A stretch of DNA of 37,769 nt from positions 1 through 37,769 of the forward strand of contig JAFGNZ010000369.1 in NCBI GenBank assembly GCA_016926755.1, read 5' to 3'. The position numbers were made by a program, and so were the translations under genes. The notes below the pieces were generated by a model. That model worked only from the letters and a program-made list of their open reading frames with translations. It was not told the DNA's origin and made no database searches. Shown piece by piece: positions 26,621-35,414 of the stretch (positions are counted from its first letter, which is position 1; each line of letters opens with the position of its first letter). This DNA comes from Myxococcaceae bacterium (lineage in GTDB: Bacteria; Myxococcota; Myxococcia; Myxococcales; Myxococcaceae).

Positions 26621-29311
26621 TCAAGGCTGCACCTCTTCTTCCGCGGGAAGCTGAGAGGCCCTCGCGTCCGCAGCCCGCAGCAGCGCTTCGAGGTAGGCGA
26701 GTTGGAACGGCCCATGCCGCTCCAGCAACCCGGTGACGCGCTCCCGCCAGGAGGCTCCATACCGGCCGTTCCAGCCAGCAGCCGCGGAGTCGAGCCGGAG
26801 CACCATCGGAGGCACAGTGGCTGCCATGCCGGCCCGCGTCTCCAGTGTGAAGCCCGGGAGTTCATCACCCTCGCACACACCGTGAATGCCACCGTGCCCC
26901 CGCTCCTGATCATGCGGTGTACCGGTCCATGCGCAGCGGACCTTGCCGTGGTGGGTGCAGACGAGCCAGGCCAGCAGATCGAAGTCCGCTGCGGGGAGGG
27001 CAGCCACCTCACGAGCCAGGGGGTGATCCTCCGGGACACGCTCCCCCTCACTCAGCGGGGCGGGAGGAACCCCGAGCGCTTCGGACAACGACAGGTTCGC
27101 TCCCAGCAGCGCGGGATGCTCAGGGCATGTGCGCCGCAGCAGTTCGAAGAGCGCGAGCGTGCTGGCCAACTCATGGCGGAAGCCGGGGCGTTCGGGATAG
27201 GGCGGGCGCCTCCACGCCCCTTCCGGGGCCTTGGCCAGCTCACGGGACTTTCCGCGCCCCCCCGCCTCAGCGCGCTTCTCCTCGCGGATGGCGGACTGGA
27301 ACACGGCGTGTGCCTTGCCCACATCGTGCCAGCGCCCGGCCAGCTCCAGAACCTGAAGGAGTGCGGGAGGAAGCGCGAGCGCGCGTCCGATCTCTTGGGC
27401 TTCGGCGCCAGTCTCGCGTCCGTGGACGCGGATGGACTTCCAGCCACTCCCGGCGGCCACCCGGGAGAGGCTATCGTCCTCCTCAGCCCCCGATGTCTTC
27501 TCGAGCGCAGTCGCAGTGGGATCCGGATCCTTCGCCGGCTCCACCGGGAGGACCTCGTCCCTGCTTCGCGGATCCCACCCCACGAGCGGGTCATACCCAC
27601 CCGCCTTCGCTGGAAGCATCAGCGTCATCCCTGGGACGATGTGCCAGAAGCGGTGGACGCGTTCCCACCGTCCACTCACGTAATCCAGGCGATAGGCGAC
27701 GCACTCATCGCCCTTGCCGAGCCAATCCTTCAATTCATGCACTGGGACGGCGCACAGCTCCTCACGACGTACTGGCCCTACCACCTCGCGCTCGAAGCGG
27801 GCCCGCGGCTCCTCCAGGTGGCGCCAGAAGACGGAGACATCGTGCTCCTCACCGCCGCGGATGTAGCGGCTCACGTCGAGATCCACTCCGCTGAGATCCG
27901 CGCTCGTGTCGAACAGGTCCTCCAGATCCTTCCTGCGCAACACGTGATCGGGTGCAAAGGGGTAGAGGCGCGCGAGGAGGGCGGGGTCAGTGCGTGACAG
28001 CTCCTCCTCGAAGGCTTCGAGAGCACTCAGGGAGACGTCGGCTTCATCCTTGCGAAGTCTTTCGAGTGCAGCAGCGCTGGCCTCCAGTTCTGGAAGGGAG
28101 TAAGGCCGAGCCCGTTGCTTGTCGGCGGGCACGGAGCCCACCACCACGACCTCACCCGAGTCCCCTTCGTAGCGCGCGGCCCGTCCGAAGCGCTGAACGA
28201 GGCTCGGCCATGGCGCCAACTCTGTCACCAGCAACCGGGCGGAGAGGTCCACCCCCGCCTCCACCACCTGAGTGGCGATGATGATCCGGCCAGAAGGTGG
28301 CAGCTCGCCTCGAGGGCAAAGGAAATCCTTCGCCCAGTCCGCACGCTCATGCCCCCGGAAGCGGCCGTGGATGAGCCGGAGCTCAGGTGCTCCCGAAGGC
28401 GGTGCTGCCTTGCGCGCCTTCGCGCCCTTGCCACTCTTGCTGACCGCTCCCGCCTTCAATGCCTCGAAGATCTCCACGGCGCGACGGACGGTGTTGACGA
28501 TGACGAGCGTCAGGGAGCCCGGCGCATGCCCCATCAAGACACGAGCAGCCACCTCGCCTGGCTCGGCGACGGCTGGCTCGCGGTGGAGCGCCTTGCGGAC
28601 ATTCCAGAGGCCACCGGAGCGCGCCTTCGCGGGGATTCGGACGGTGGAGGCAGCCAGCGCTCGAGCCTCGGCAGCGAAGTCAACCGTCTCCAACCAGCCC
28701 GGCTGGAGCGTGGCGCTCATCCACCAGGTGCAGGTAGGCCGAGGCGCGCCATGAATCTCGGCGGCGCTCCCTCGTAGCCCGGCGAGTTGGGTGCTCGTGG
28801 CGAGGCCCACGCCCATGAGCTGCACTTCGTCCATCACCCAGAGGGTGTCCTGATGCAGGAGGCCGAACTCCATGGGCCACTTACCGCGGGCCGCGCCGAA
28901 GCCGCGGTTGAGGGCACGAGACAGGAGCATGTCCTGAGTGCCGATGAGGATGGTGGGACGCTCCGGAGTCAGGGCCCAGGGCCCGGCATCCGAGCCGCCC
29001 ATCAGGACATGGACACGCACGGTCTGCCCAAGCCCCGCACGATCCAGCCAATCGCGGACCGCACGCTCGGTCTGTTCGACGAGCACGCGCATAGGCAGGC
29101 AGAAGACGAGGCGCAGCGGCCAGCTCGCATCCTCGCGGACGACGCGATGGAAGAGCCAGGGAAGCACCACGCCCGCCGTCTTCCCGAAGCCGGTAGGGAT
29201 GCGCAGAAGCCGATTCCCACAAGCCTGTGGGCGAGCCACCTCTTCCTGCCAGCGGTGAGGAGGAAACCCCGTGGTCTTCTGGAACCAATCCGTGAATCGC
29301 TCCGCCGTCAT
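26621..29311 (-). CDS. cas3: Cas3 helicase with C-terminal HD nuclease (type I-G)
   Basis: An 896-residue Cas3 in helicase-then-HD order, as in type I-G. Helicase motifs: Walker A PTGFGKT (39-45), motif II DEVQ (161-164, in place of the more usual DEAH/DEVH), motif III SATL (199-202), motif VI QRFGRAAR (373-380). The HD domain begins near 625 with His630 (VHGRETG), then WHDVGKAH (His662-Asp663), FRHELAS (His713) and CTHHGK (His787-His788), so all metal ligands are present. Recruited by Cascade, it unwinds and cuts target DNA. ATG at 29311 with a G-rich stretch just upstream. It lies 104 nt after a Ser/Thr kinase gene on the same strand. Confidence 0.95.
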   Translation of the reverse strand: MTAERFTDWFQKTTGFPPHRWQEEVARPQACGNRLLRIPTGFGKTAGVVLPWLFHRVVREDASWPLRLVFCLPMRVLVEQTERAVRDWLDRAGLGQTVRVHVLMGGSDAGPWALTPERPTILIGTQDMLLSRALNRGFGAARGKWPMEFGLLHQDTLWVMDEVQLMGVGLATSTQLAGLRGSAAEIHGAPRPTCTWWMSATLQPGWLETVDFAAEARALAASTVRIPAKARSGGLWNVRKALHREPAVAEPGEVAARVLMGHAPGSLTLVIVNTVRRAVEIFEALKAGAVSKSGKGAKARKAAPPSGAPELRLIHGRFRGHERADWAKDFLCPRGELPPSGRIIIATQVVEAGVDLSARLLVTELAPWPSLVQRFGRAARYEGDSGEVVVVGSVPADKQRARPYSLPELEASAAALERLRKDEADVSLSALEAFEEELSRTDPALLARLYPFAPDHVLRRKDLEDLFDTSADLSGVDLDVSRYIRGGEEHDVSVFWRHLEEPRARFEREVVGPVRREELCAVPVHELKDWLGKGDECVAYRLDYVSGRWERVHRFWHIVPGMTLMLPAKAGGYDPLVGWDPRSRDEVLPVEPAKDPDPTATALEKTSGAEEDDSLSRVAAGSGWKSIRVHGRETGAEAQEIGRALALPPALLQVLELAGRWHDVGKAHAVFQSAIREEKRAEAGGRGKSRELAKAPEGAWRRPPYPERPGFRHELASTLALFELLRRTCPEHPALLGANLSLSEALGVPPAPLSEGERVPEDHPLAREVAALPAADFDLLAWLVCTHHGKVRCAWTGTPHDQERGHGGIHGVCEGDELPGFTLETRAGMAATVPPMVLRLDSAAAGWNGRYGASWRERVTGLLERHGPFQLAYLEALLRAADARASQLPAEEEVQP

Positions 29312-29415
29312 TGTTCCCCCCCGCTCACCGGGTCAGCGCATCGGAGCAGCTTGCGGGCTCCGGCCGCAACCGCTTTTCGACGCGCCCAAGCGACTCCGCG
29401 CCATGAAGTGTCACC

Positions 29416-30921
29416 TTATGGCGGGTCCGAGGTGGGCTGACGCCGGGTCGGGAACGAAGGCAGGTAACAGGCCCCGTTCCAGTCGTACGCGTCCTCCTTG
29501 CACGGGGGCGGAGCATCAGCGAGGCGGTACCAACACCCATCGCGTATCTCCACCTCGCCATGCCTCGTGCACGGAGGCTTGCGCTGACCTTCGAAGGGCT
29601 TCTCGCGCATCGGAAGTCCCACCGCCGACCTGCTTTCGGCCGTGGGCATGGGGGCCAGCGTCGATACAGGTGCGGCGATGGCGCCGTCTCCCACTGCCAC
29701 GATGCCACCTTCGCGGGAGTCACTCCCCGAGGTGGCCCGTTCCATCCCCCGGGCTCCATACAGCCACGCCACTACCAGCAGGGCAGCCAGTCCCCCCAGG
29801 CTTGCCGCCGCTCTCCGTACCCAGACGGGTGTGAAGACATGAGGTCGCGGCTGCTCGATGGCGGCCTCGGGTCGAGACTTCTCCTCCAGCTCGCGTCGCT
29901 CGATCTCCGCCTTCGCTGCAGCATCCCGTTCGGCGGCCCGGCGCACGACTGCCAGAGCGCGCCGACGAGAGCCGCTGGATGAGTCCCAGAGGAACAGCGG
30001 CGCGTCCGCTTCAGGCCCCACGCTCGCCACGGCCCGCTCCAGCGCTTCGGCTGCCTCCTGAGCCTGGCCGTTGAAGCGCTCGACAGGAGGCACTGCCAGC
30101 AATCGCAGGATGAGGCCTTCCAGGTCCGGGCAGACCTTGGGATTGAGCGCGCGTGCCGGAAGCGGTCCATCCCCTTCCTCCCGCCACACCTCCGCTCCTC
30201 TCTCCTCGGGGCAGGTGGGCGGCGGGTATTCGTCCGTCACCAAGCGGTACGCCGTGATGCCCAGCGCGAACAGGTCATCGCACGCGCTGGCCTCGTAGTG
30301 GGCCGTGGGGTGGCGCGAGAACACGCGCTGAAAGCTCCAGGCCTCGGGGCTGCGGTAGGCAGCCGTTCCCGGAGGCAGCAGGCGCGAGGTGAGGGTGGCC
30401 GCGCCCTTGTAATCCCCTGCCCCAAAATCCATGAGGAAGGCGTGAGCGTCCGCTGGCCTCACCAGCACGTTTTCTCCTTTGACGTCCCGGTGCACGCCGC
30501 CGACGCGGTGTGTGGCGTCCAGGGCCCAGGCCACCTGGGACAGCAGCCTGAGCACCTGGCGCGAGGAGGGGTTACGCCGGGCAGCCCATTCATACAGGGG
30601 CACTCCCTCCACCCAGTCCAGCACCAGGAAGGGAAAGGCACCAGACGGGTGCTCCCACAGCCCCTGATCATGGAGGCGGGGAACATGGCGGCTGTGAATG
30701 CGAGAGAGCAGCTCCGCCTCACGTGCGAAGCGCTCGTCTCGAGGATAGATGGCCAGCTTGAGGGCGAACGGGCCAGCCGCCTCACGGCCTTCACGCTCCG
30801 CCCGGTAGACGGTGCCGTAGGCGCCTCGGCCTCTCCAGCCCCGAATCCGCCACGAGCCCACCCGCATTCCCGGCGGCAGGGAGAGCGGATCGACTTCCAG
30901 CGAGGACAGCCTCTTCCCCAT
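29416..30921 (-). CDS. Ser/Thr protein kinase with cysteine-motif tail, upstream of cas3
   Basis: A 501-residue Hanks kinase: glycine loop GRGAYGTVYRAE, Lys55 in FALKLAIYP, HRDVKGEN (Asp146), DFG at 165-167, YRSPEAW near 189. The kinase domain ends near 300. A charged helical stretch (325-350) precedes one membrane segment at about 371-389. The external tail ends with two Cys-bearing motifs (PPCTRHGEVEIRDGCWY and PPPCKEDAYDWNGACYLP) that recur in other myxobacterial kinases of this layout. ATG at 30921 has GGAG 7 nt upstream. It reads in the same direction as cas3; a role in CRISPR control is possible but unsupported. Confidence 0.92.
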   Translation of the reverse strand: MGKRLSSLEVDPLSLPPGMRVGSWRIRGWRGRGAYGTVYRAEREGREAAGPFALKLAIYPRDERFAREAELLSRIHSRHVPRLHDQGLWEHPSGAFPFLVLDWVEGVPLYEWAARRNPSSRQVLRLLSQVAWALDATHRVGGVHRDVKGENVLVRPADAHAFLMDFGAGDYKGAATLTSRLLPPGTAAYRSPEAWSFQRVFSRHPTAHYEASACDDLFALGITAYRLVTDEYPPPTCPEERGAEVWREEGDGPLPARALNPKVCPDLEGLILRLLAVPPVERFNGQAQEAAEALERAVASVGPEADAPLFLWDSSSGSRRRALAVVRRAAERDAAAKAEIERRELEEKSRPEAAIEQPRPHVFTPVWVRRAAASLGGLAALLVVAWLYGARGMERATSGSDSREGGIVAVGDGAIAAPVSTLAPMPTAESRSAVGLPMREKPFEGQRKPPCTRHGEVEIRDGCWYRLADAPPPCKEDAYDWNGACYLPSFPTRRQPTSDPP

Positions 30922-31018
30922 GGGTGGTCTCCAGCGCGGACGCTCACCTCCGCCCGTCCGCCCTACCCTACCTCATGGGTCCCCAACTCGCTTGCTGCCG
31001 TGACTCGCCGGGCCGTGA

Positions 31019-31387
31019 TCATTCGAGGAGATGCCCTCCACTATCGCCTTTGTAGAGGTTTCGCTTGGGTTGGTCGAACAGGAGCCTATCGTCTCCACCC
31101 TCTACGGCCCGCCAGACCTTGTGCTGGCTGAAGTGGCGGTGGTCGCTCACCCAGCCAAGTGCCTCGTCCGAGCCGTAGCCCACCAGCACGAGGGCCTCTT
31201 GAGCTTCCACATCCGCCTCCGCCAGTGAGAGGGGTGGCATCGCCGCCCTGACCGCAGTGTCCAACTGGATGACGGCCAGGTCCGCCTTGCTCGACAGGAC
31301 GTTGCCCTGAGAGCCGAGCAGGATCTTGAGTTCAGGGTGGGGCCGAACCGCTCGGTTGGGTAGCATCCCGGCTCTCCGCGGTCGCAA
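31019..31387 (-). pseudogene. Trypsin-like serine protease remnant
   Basis: About 120 codons match the middle of an S1 (trypsin-type) peptidase: the catalytic Asp strand ADLAVIQLDTAV, LVLVGYGSDEALGW, and the nucleophile motif YKGDSGGHLLE immediately before a stop. The N-terminal part with the catalytic His (TAAHC) is not found upstream, and the ~30 residues that normally follow GDSGG are also missing. So the gene is truncated on both sides and cannot encode an active protease. It lies between ppk and the kinase gene on the same strand. Confidence 0.75.
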
Positions 31388-31459
31388 GCGAGGGCCTCCA
31401 GCGTAGCGCCAGGGAGACTACGTACCCAGTGTTCCCAGCCCACAGCCCTGCCGCGGCGC

Positions 31460-33649
31460 TCAGCTCGTCGGAGGCACCGGGGCCGTCGGCGAGCGCAGCG
31501 TCTCGGCCGGCATCTCCGGCGCCGCGGCGTGCCGGATCAGCGACTCGATGGGCTTCGGATCCGCCACGCGCCGCGCCAGCTCCAGCAACACCATCTGGCT
31601 GCGCACCGGCGCCCCATCCTGCCCCACCGGCACATAGGAGCCGTCCCGCTGCAGCCGCCGCGCCTTCACGTTGTCCTTGAGCGCCACCCCCAGCACCTCG
31701 TCCAGCAGCCGCTGGCGCAGCGCCGGATCCTCCACCGGGAACATCGTCTCGATGCGGCGCACGAAGTTGCGCGGCATCCAGTCCGCGCTGGACGCCCACA
31801 CCTCCGTCTGCGGCCCCTCCCCGAAGGCGAACACCCGGCTGTGCTCCAGGAACCGATCCACTACGCTCGTCACCCGGATGTTCTCGCTCACCCCCGGCAC
31901 CCCCGGCCGCAGGCAGCAGATGCCTCGCACCAGCAGGTCGATCTTCACCCCCGCCTGGCTCGCCCCATACAGCGCCCGGATGACGCTGGCGTCCACCAGC
32001 GAGTTCATCTTCGCCACGATGCGCGCCGGCTCTCCCTTGCGCGCCTTCTCCGTCTCGCGGTGGATCAGCGCCAGCACCTTCTCCTGCAGCCCCATGGGCG
32101 CCACCGCCAGCCGCTTCCACTGCGGCGCCGTGGAGTACCCCGTCAGCACGTTGAAGAGCGCCGTCACGTCCTCGGCGATCTCCTGCCGCGCCGTGAAGAG
32201 CGACAGATCCGTGTACTGGCGCGCCGTCGTCGGGTTGTAGTTGCCCGTCCCCAGGTGCACGTAGCGGCGGATGCCGTTGCCCTCGCGCCGCACCACCAGC
32301 GCCACCTTGCAGTGCGTCTTCAGGCCGATCAGCCCGTAGACGACGTGCACCCCGCACTCCTCCATCCGCCGCGCCCAGGCGATGTTGTTCGCCTCGTCCA
32401 GCCGCGCCTTGATCTCCACCAGCACCGCCACCTGCTTGCCGTTCTCCACCGCCCGCGTCAGCGCCCGGGCGATGGGGCTGTCTCCGCTCGTGCGGTACAG
32501 CGTCTGCTTGATGGCCAGCACGTTCGGATCCTCCGCCGCCTCCTCCAGGAAGCGCACCACCGGATCGAACGACTCGTAGGGGTGATGCAAGAGGACGTCC
32601 CGCCTGGCGATCAGCCCCAGCACTGGCTCCCCATCCCGCAGCACCGGCGGCACCGCCGGGACGAACGGCTCCACCCGCAGCTCCGGCCGCACGTCCAGGT
32701 CCGCCAGCGTCATCAGATCCGACGGCTGCAGCGGGCCCTGCAGGCGATACACGTCCTGCGTGCCCAGCTTCAGCGCCGAGGTGAGCGCCGTCTCCAGCTC
32801 CGCGCTGGCCGCCGCGTCCAGCTCCAGCCGCACGGCCGCGCCCCGATCCCGCCGGCGCAGCTCCTCCTGGATGGTGGAGAGCAGATCCGCGCTCTCCTCA
32901 TCGTCCACGTTGAGATCCCAGTTCCGAGTGACTCGGAAGGACGCCGTCCGCTCCACCGCGTAGCCGGGGAAGAGCTCCGCGGCGCACAGGGAGATCAGCT
33001 CCTCCAGCGGCATCACCGCCAGCACCGCGCCCTGGGGCGCCGGCAGGGACACCAGCCGGCTGAGCACGCTGGGCACCTGAACCACCGCCAGCGACGTCTC
33101 TCGCATGTTGCGCCTGCGCCTGGGGCCCTCGCGCCGCAGCAGCACCGCCACGTTCAGCGACTTGTTGCGCAGGTGGGGAAACGGGTGCCCCGGATCCACC
33201 GCCAGCGGGGTGAGCGCCGGGAAGACCGAGCCGCTGAAGAAGGCCTTCGCCGCCGCCTTCTGCTCCGCGGTCAGCTTGTCCCGGGTGAGCACCGCCACCC
33301 CGTGCGAGGCCAGCTTCGGCAGCAGCTCCTCGCGCCAGAGCCGGTACACCTCGTCCACCATCGCGTGCGCGCGCTCGCTGATGGCGGCCAGCTGATCGGC
33401 CGGCAGCATGCCGTCCGCCGCCGTCTCCGCCACCCCGCTGGCCAGCTGCTGCTTGAGGCCCGCCACGCGCACCATGAAGAACTCGTCCAGGTTCGACGCG
33501 GTGATGGCGAAGAACTTGAGCCGCTCGTAGATGGGCAGGCTCGCGTCCCCCACGTCCGCGCTCACCCGCTGGTTGAAGGCGAGCCAGGACAGCTCCCGGT
33601 TGATGAACAGCTGGGGGTCGTTCAGATCCACGATGGCAGACTCTTTCAT
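31460..33649 (-). CDS. ppk: Polyphosphate kinase Ppk1
   Basis: A 729-residue Ppk1, which reversibly transfers the gamma phosphate of ATP to polyphosphate. N-terminal domain: FINRELSWLAFNQRV and SNLDEFFMVRVAGLKQQ. The catalytic core has AIKQTLYRTSGDSPI, VEIKARLDEANNI, and GLKTHCKVALVVR, where His446 is the phosphorylated histidine, followed by HLGTGNYNPTTARQYTDLS. All domains are present at normal length. ATG at 33649. It is divergently transcribed from ppx, 115 nt apart, so synthesis and breakdown of polyphosphate may share a control region. Confidence 0.97.
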   Translation of the reverse strand: MKESAIVDLNDPQLFINRELSWLAFNQRVSADVGDASLPIYERLKFFAITASNLDEFFMVRVAGLKQQLASGVAETAADGMLPADQLAAISERAHAMVDEVYRLWREELLPKLASHGVAVLTRDKLTAEQKAAAKAFFSGSVFPALTPLAVDPGHPFPHLRNKSLNVAVLLRREGPRRRRNMRETSLAVVQVPSVLSRLVSLPAPQGAVLAVMPLEELISLCAAELFPGYAVERTASFRVTRNWDLNVDDEESADLLSTIQEELRRRDRGAAVRLELDAAASAELETALTSALKLGTQDVYRLQGPLQPSDLMTLADLDVRPELRVEPFVPAVPPVLRDGEPVLGLIARRDVLLHHPYESFDPVVRFLEEAAEDPNVLAIKQTLYRTSGDSPIARALTRAVENGKQVAVLVEIKARLDEANNIAWARRMEECGVHVVYGLIGLKTHCKVALVVRREGNGIRRYVHLGTGNYNPTTARQYTDLSLFTARQEIAEDVTALFNVLTGYSTAPQWKRLAVAPMGLQEKVLALIHRETEKARKGEPARIVAKMNSLVDASVIRALYGASQAGVKIDLLVRGICCLRPGVPGVSENIRVTSVVDRFLEHSRVFAFGEGPQTEVWASSADWMPRNFVRRIETMFPVEDPALRQRLLDEVLGVALKDNVKARRLQRDGSYVPVGQDGAPVRSQMVLLELARRVADPKPIESLIRHAAAPEMPAETLRSPTAPVPPTS

Positions 33650-33664
33650 GAACCCCCGTCCGTC

Positions 33665-33682
33665 ACGTCACGGAGATGTCAC
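33665..33682 (+). promoter_or_regulatory. Pho-box-like direct repeat between ppk and ppx
   Basis: ACGTCAC (33665-33671) and ATGTCAC (33676-33682) are 7-mers separated by 4 nt, giving the 11-nt period of PhoB/PhoP boxes (consensus half-site CTGTCAT). A further GTCAC lies at 33662-33666. It is 16 nt upstream of the ppk ATG and 83 nt upstream of the ppx ATG. The match is partial, so this is a candidate only. Confidence 0.4.
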
Positions 33683-33764
33683 AGTGAGCCCCTCCGGCCG
33701 CCCCCTGGCCTGGCATGAATTCCATACCCCAGGGGTTGAAGCGCTACACTCCCCTCCCCCATCC

Positions 33765-35267
33765 ATGCCCTCCTCCACGATTCAGCCCGTCCTCGCCGCC
33801 ATCGACGTGGGGACCAACGCCGTCCGGCTGGAGCTCGCCCGGCCGGACCCCGATGGAGCACTCGAGACCCTCCATCAGGAGCGGGATCCCATCCGCCCCG
33901 GCGAGGGCGTCTTCGCCACCGGCGCCATGCCCCGGGAGACGGCGGACCGGCTGCTGTCCACGCTGCGCCGCTACGCCGCGCTGTGCCGCCGCCACAAGGC
34001 CCGGGTGCGCGCGGTGGCCACCAGCGCCCTGCGCGAGGCCCGGAACAGCGAGGAGATCGTCCGGCGCGTGCACGAGGAGGCGGGCCTGGAGCTGGAGGTG
34101 GTGAGCGGCAAGGAGGAGGCGCGCCTCATCTGCCTGGGGGTGCTGCACCGCAAGCCCTCCGGGGCGCGCTCGCTGCTGGTGGACATCGGCGGAGGCTCCA
34201 CCGAGGTGGCCACCGCCACGGGCGAGAAGCCGGACAACCTCTGGAGCCTGGCGCTCGGCGCGGTCCGGCTCACCGAGGTGTTCAACGCCGCCAAGGCGGT
34301 GACGCCCAAGCAGCTCCGGCTGATGCGCAGCTTCGTGGCGGAGGTGGTGCGCAAGACGCTGCCGCCGAAGCTCCCCCGGCTCCCCAAGACGGCGCTGGGC
34401 TCGTCCGGCACCATCAACGTGGTGGTGTCCTTCGCCTCCGGAGACAGCGCCGGCAGCGCCTCGGCGCGGCAGATCTCCCACGCCGTGGAGGCGCTGGCGG
34501 AGATGCCCCCGGAGCGGCGGCGCAAGCGCTTCGATCCGCGACGCGCGGACATCATCGTCGCCGGGGCCGTCATCCTCGAGGGCGTGGTGAAGCACCTGGG
34601 CGTGGACGCGGTGACGGCCGTCAACCGGGGCCTGCGGGACGGGCTGCTGGTGGATCTGCTCTACCGGCAGGATGCCTCGCGCGAGGACACCAGCCTGGCG
34701 GACGCGGCGCGCGCCATCGGCCAGCGCTTCTTCTTCGATGAGAAGCACTCACGGCAGGTGGCCCGGCTGGCCCTCACCCTCTTTGATCAGCTCGCGGCGC
34801 TGCACCACCTGCCGCTGTCCACCCGGCCCTACCTGGAGGTGGCGGCGCTGCTGCACGACATCGGCAACGCGGTGAGCTACGAGCGCCATCACAAGCACAC
34901 CTACTACCTCATCCACCACGCGGACATCCCCGGGCTGGCCGAGCGGGAGCGGGAGCTGGTGGCGCGGGTGGCCCGCTATCACCGCCGCAGCGCGCCGGAT
35001 CTGCGGCACTCGGGGCTGGCGGGACTGCTGCCCTCCGAGGCGCGCACGGTGCGCAAGCTCGCCACCCTGCTGCGCGTGGCGGACTCGCTGGACCGCGGCC
35101 ACCAGCAGGCCGTCAAGTCGCTCAAGGCGCTGCGCGGCCGGGACGGGGTGACGCTGCACCTGCAGGCCCGGCACCCGCTGGACCTGGAGCTGTGGAACGC
35201 CGAGCGGGAGGTCGCCAACTTCCGGAGCGTCTTCGGCAAGCGGCTGTCCTTCCACGTCAGCCGCTAG
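33765..35267 (+). CDS. ppx: Exopolyphosphatase, Ppx/GppA family
   Basis: A 500-residue Ppx/GppA phosphatase that releases phosphate from polyphosphate ends (or hydrolyses pppGpp). The actin-like ATPase fold starts with VLAAIDVGTNAVRLEL; then AVATSALREARN, VSGKEEARLICLGVL, LLVDIGGGSTEVA and LGSSGTINVVV. The C-terminal half contains an HD-type domain with LLHDIGNAVSYERHHKH (His364, Asp365). The ATG at 33765 places the first motif at residue ~11, as in homologues; longer in-frame extensions would run into the divergent ppk. Ppx versus GppA cannot be settled by sequence alone; pairing with ppk favours Ppx. Confidence 0.94.
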   Translation: MPSSTIQPVLAAIDVGTNAVRLELARPDPDGALETLHQERDPIRPGEGVFATGAMPRETADRLLSTLRRYAALCRRHKARVRAVATSALREARNSEEIVRRVHEEAGLELEVVSGKEEARLICLGVLHRKPSGARSLLVDIGGGSTEVATATGEKPDNLWSLALGAVRLTEVFNAAKAVTPKQLRLMRSFVAEVVRKTLPPKLPRLPKTALGSSGTINVVVSFASGDSAGSASARQISHAVEALAEMPPERRRKRFDPRRADIIVAGAVILEGVVKHLGVDAVTAVNRGLRDGLLVDLLYRQDASREDTSLADAARAIGQRFFFDEKHSRQVARLALTLFDQLAALHHLPLSTRPYLEVAALLHDIGNAVSYERHHKHTYYLIHHADIPGLAERERELVARVARYHRRSAPDLRHSGLAGLLPSEARTVRKLATLLRVADSLDRGHQQAVKSLKALRGRDGVTLHLQARHPLDLELWNAEREVANFRSVFGKRLSFHVSR

Positions 35268-35414
35268 CGCCCGCTCCCCCTCCTGCCCCCCGGAGAGGGA
35301 GGCTGCGCTTTGCCCCTCGGGAGCCGGATGACCACGCTGGAAGGCGCGTGGGCCCGTCGTGCGGGTGGGCGCCACCCTTTGACAGCGCCCCGCGGGGGGA
35401 AGGAGTCGCGCGCG

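Noticed and set aside
31529-33718. A 729-codon plus-strand open frame opposite ppk
   Set aside because: Exact antisense of ppk with biased Arg/His/Pro composition and no domain.
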